From: RGUW01 sp049421025
GTDB taxonomy: Bacteria > Cyanobacteriota > Cyanobacteriia > PCC-6307 > Cyanobiaceae
Length of the DNA stretch: 6,019 nucleotides
NCBI GenBank assembly: GCA_049421025.1
Contig: JBMSMG010000090.1
Span: forward strand, 1 to 6,019
Direction: 5' to 3'
A model generated the notes under the pieces. The model had not been told where the DNA came from. It worked only from the letters and a program-made list of their open reading frames with translations, and did no database searches. A program made the translations under genes and the position numbers. Shown one piece after another: positions 5,188-6,019 of this stretch; the stretch's first letter is position 1; every line of letters begins with the position of its first letter.

Positions 5188-6019
5188 ATGGCGAAGCGAT
5201 CCCTGGCCAGCCTCAGCGCCACTGACCTGCGCGGCAAGCGCGTGCTGGTTCGGGTCGACTTCAACGTACCGCTCAACGATGCCGGCGCCATCACCGATGA
5301 CACCCGCATCCGCGCTGCTCTGCCCACGATCAACGACCTGACCAGCAAGGGGGCCAAGGTGATCCTCTCGGCCCACTTCGGCCGTCCCAAGGGCCAGGTC
5401 AACGAGTCGATGCGCCTCACCCCTGTGGCCGCTCGCCTGGGCGAGCTGCTGGGCAAGAGCGTGACCAAGACCGACAGCTGCATCGGCCCCGACGCCGAGG
5501 CCAAGGTGGCCGCCATGGCCGAAGGCGATGTGGTGCTGCTCGAGAACGTGCGCTTCTTCGCTGAAGAAGAAAAGAACGAGCCTGGCTTTGCCGCCGAGCT
5601 GGCCAAGCTGGCCGATGTCTACGTGAACGACGCCTTTGGCGCCGCCCACCGCGCCCACGCCTCGACCGAAGGCGTGACCAAGCACCTGCGCCCCAGCGTC
5701 GCCGGCTACCTCATGGAGAAGGAGCTGCAGTACCTGCAGGGCGCCATTGACGAGCCCAAGCGGCCCCTAGCCGCGATCGTGGGCGGCTCCAAGGTGAGCT
5801 CCAAGATCGGCGTGCTCGAGGCCCTGCTCGACAAGTGCGACAAGATCCTTGTCGGCGGCGGCATGATCTTCACCTTCTACAAAGCGCGCGGCCTGGCGGT
5901 CGGCAAGAGCCTGGTCGAAGAAGACAAGCTGGAGCTGGCCAAGGAGCTTGAAGCCAAAGCCAAAGCCAAGGGCGTGCAGTTCCTGCTGCCCACCGATGTG
6001 GTGCTGGCCGACAACTTCG
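5188..6019 (+). CDS. pgk: Phosphoglycerate kinase, N-terminal part, cut by the window edge
   Basis: It catalyses reversible phosphate transfer between 1,3-bisphosphoglycerate and ATP/3-phosphoglycerate; in a cyanobacterium it serves the Calvin cycle and glycolysis. 277 codons are visible of about 400 expected, and the frame is open to the right edge. The family signature 'RVLVRVDFNVP' is at 18-28. The substrate-binding basic segment 'SAHFGRPKGQ' is at 61-70, 'LLENVRF' at 117-123, 'YVNDAFGAAHRAHAST' at 145-160, and the start of the nucleotide-binding C-lobe 'AAIVGGSKVSSKI' at 195-207. All expected residues in these blocks are present. The ATG at 5188 fits the family N-terminus; no Shine-Dalgarno is visible. 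Codon use is strongly biased to C/G-ending codons with frequent AAG, as expected of a highly expressed gene. It is divergent from the usp cluster. Confidence 0.97.
   Translation, partial: MAKRSLASLSATDLRGKRVLVRVDFNVPLNDAGAITDDTRIRAALPTINDLTSKGAKVILSAHFGRPKGQVNESMRLTPVAARLGELLGKSVTKTDSCIGPDAEAKVAAMAEGDVVLLENVRFFAEEEKNEPGFAAELAKLADVYVNDAFGAAHRAHASTEGVTKHLRPSVAGYLMEKELQYLQGAIDEPKRPLAAIVGGSKVSSKIGVLEALLDKCDKILVGGGMIFTFYKARGLAVGKSLVEEDKLELAKELEAKAKAKGVQFLLPTDVVLADNF

Noticed and set aside
5939..5972. Short tandem GCCAAA-like repeat near the right edge
   Set aside because: It encodes 'EAKAKAKG', which is ordinary in phosphoglycerate kinases of this type, and the reading frame is undisturbed.

Overview
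The window looks like a chromosomal housekeeping region of a high-GC picocyanobacterium of the Synechococcus/Cyanobium type. The pgk product has a cyanobacterial-looking 'SAHFGRPKGQVN' segment, and the gene set (RSH stringent-response enzyme, fused peptide-type ABC ATPase, RluD-type pseudouridine synthase, YlqF/RbgA GTPase, Usp protein, phosphoglycerate kinase) matches gene content I recall for that group. Four copies of the cyanobacterial HIP1 octamer GCGATCGC support this and lean toward a Cyanobium-like (non-oceanic) lineage. The taxonomic call is inference from sequence character; no database was searched.

Layout: positions 1-934 (minus) hold the first 311 codons of a RelA/SpoT-family enzyme that runs off the left edge. 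Divergent from it, after a 73-bp gap, 1008-2609 (plus) encodes a 533-residue protein with two ABC ATPase domains in one chain. That gene ends one base short of the stop codon of the next gene, so it converges with a tightly packed minus-strand cluster read right to left: Usp (5017-4646), ylqF/rbgA (4646-3624) and rluD (3594-2611). The Usp stop and ylqF start share a base (TGATG), which suggests translational coupling. A 170-bp intergenic region (5018-5187) separates this cluster from the divergent pgk, whose first 277 codons fill the right edge.

How the genes relate: ylqF and rluD are both ribosome-maturation functions acting on the large subunit, and RSH reports on ribosome and nutrient status. 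Usp sits at the head of the ribosome-related cluster and pgk (Calvin cycle and glycolysis) is divergent from it. The ABC ATPase has no permease or substrate-binding protein here, so its partners must be encoded elsewhere.

I found no mobile element, CRISPR array, tRNA, rRNA or evidently new system. The parts most worth a second look are non-coding or sub-genic: a repeat- and hairpin-rich usp/pgk intergenic region, and a perfect 24-nt palindrome embedded in the 3' end of ylqF that encodes a His/Asp/Gly tail.
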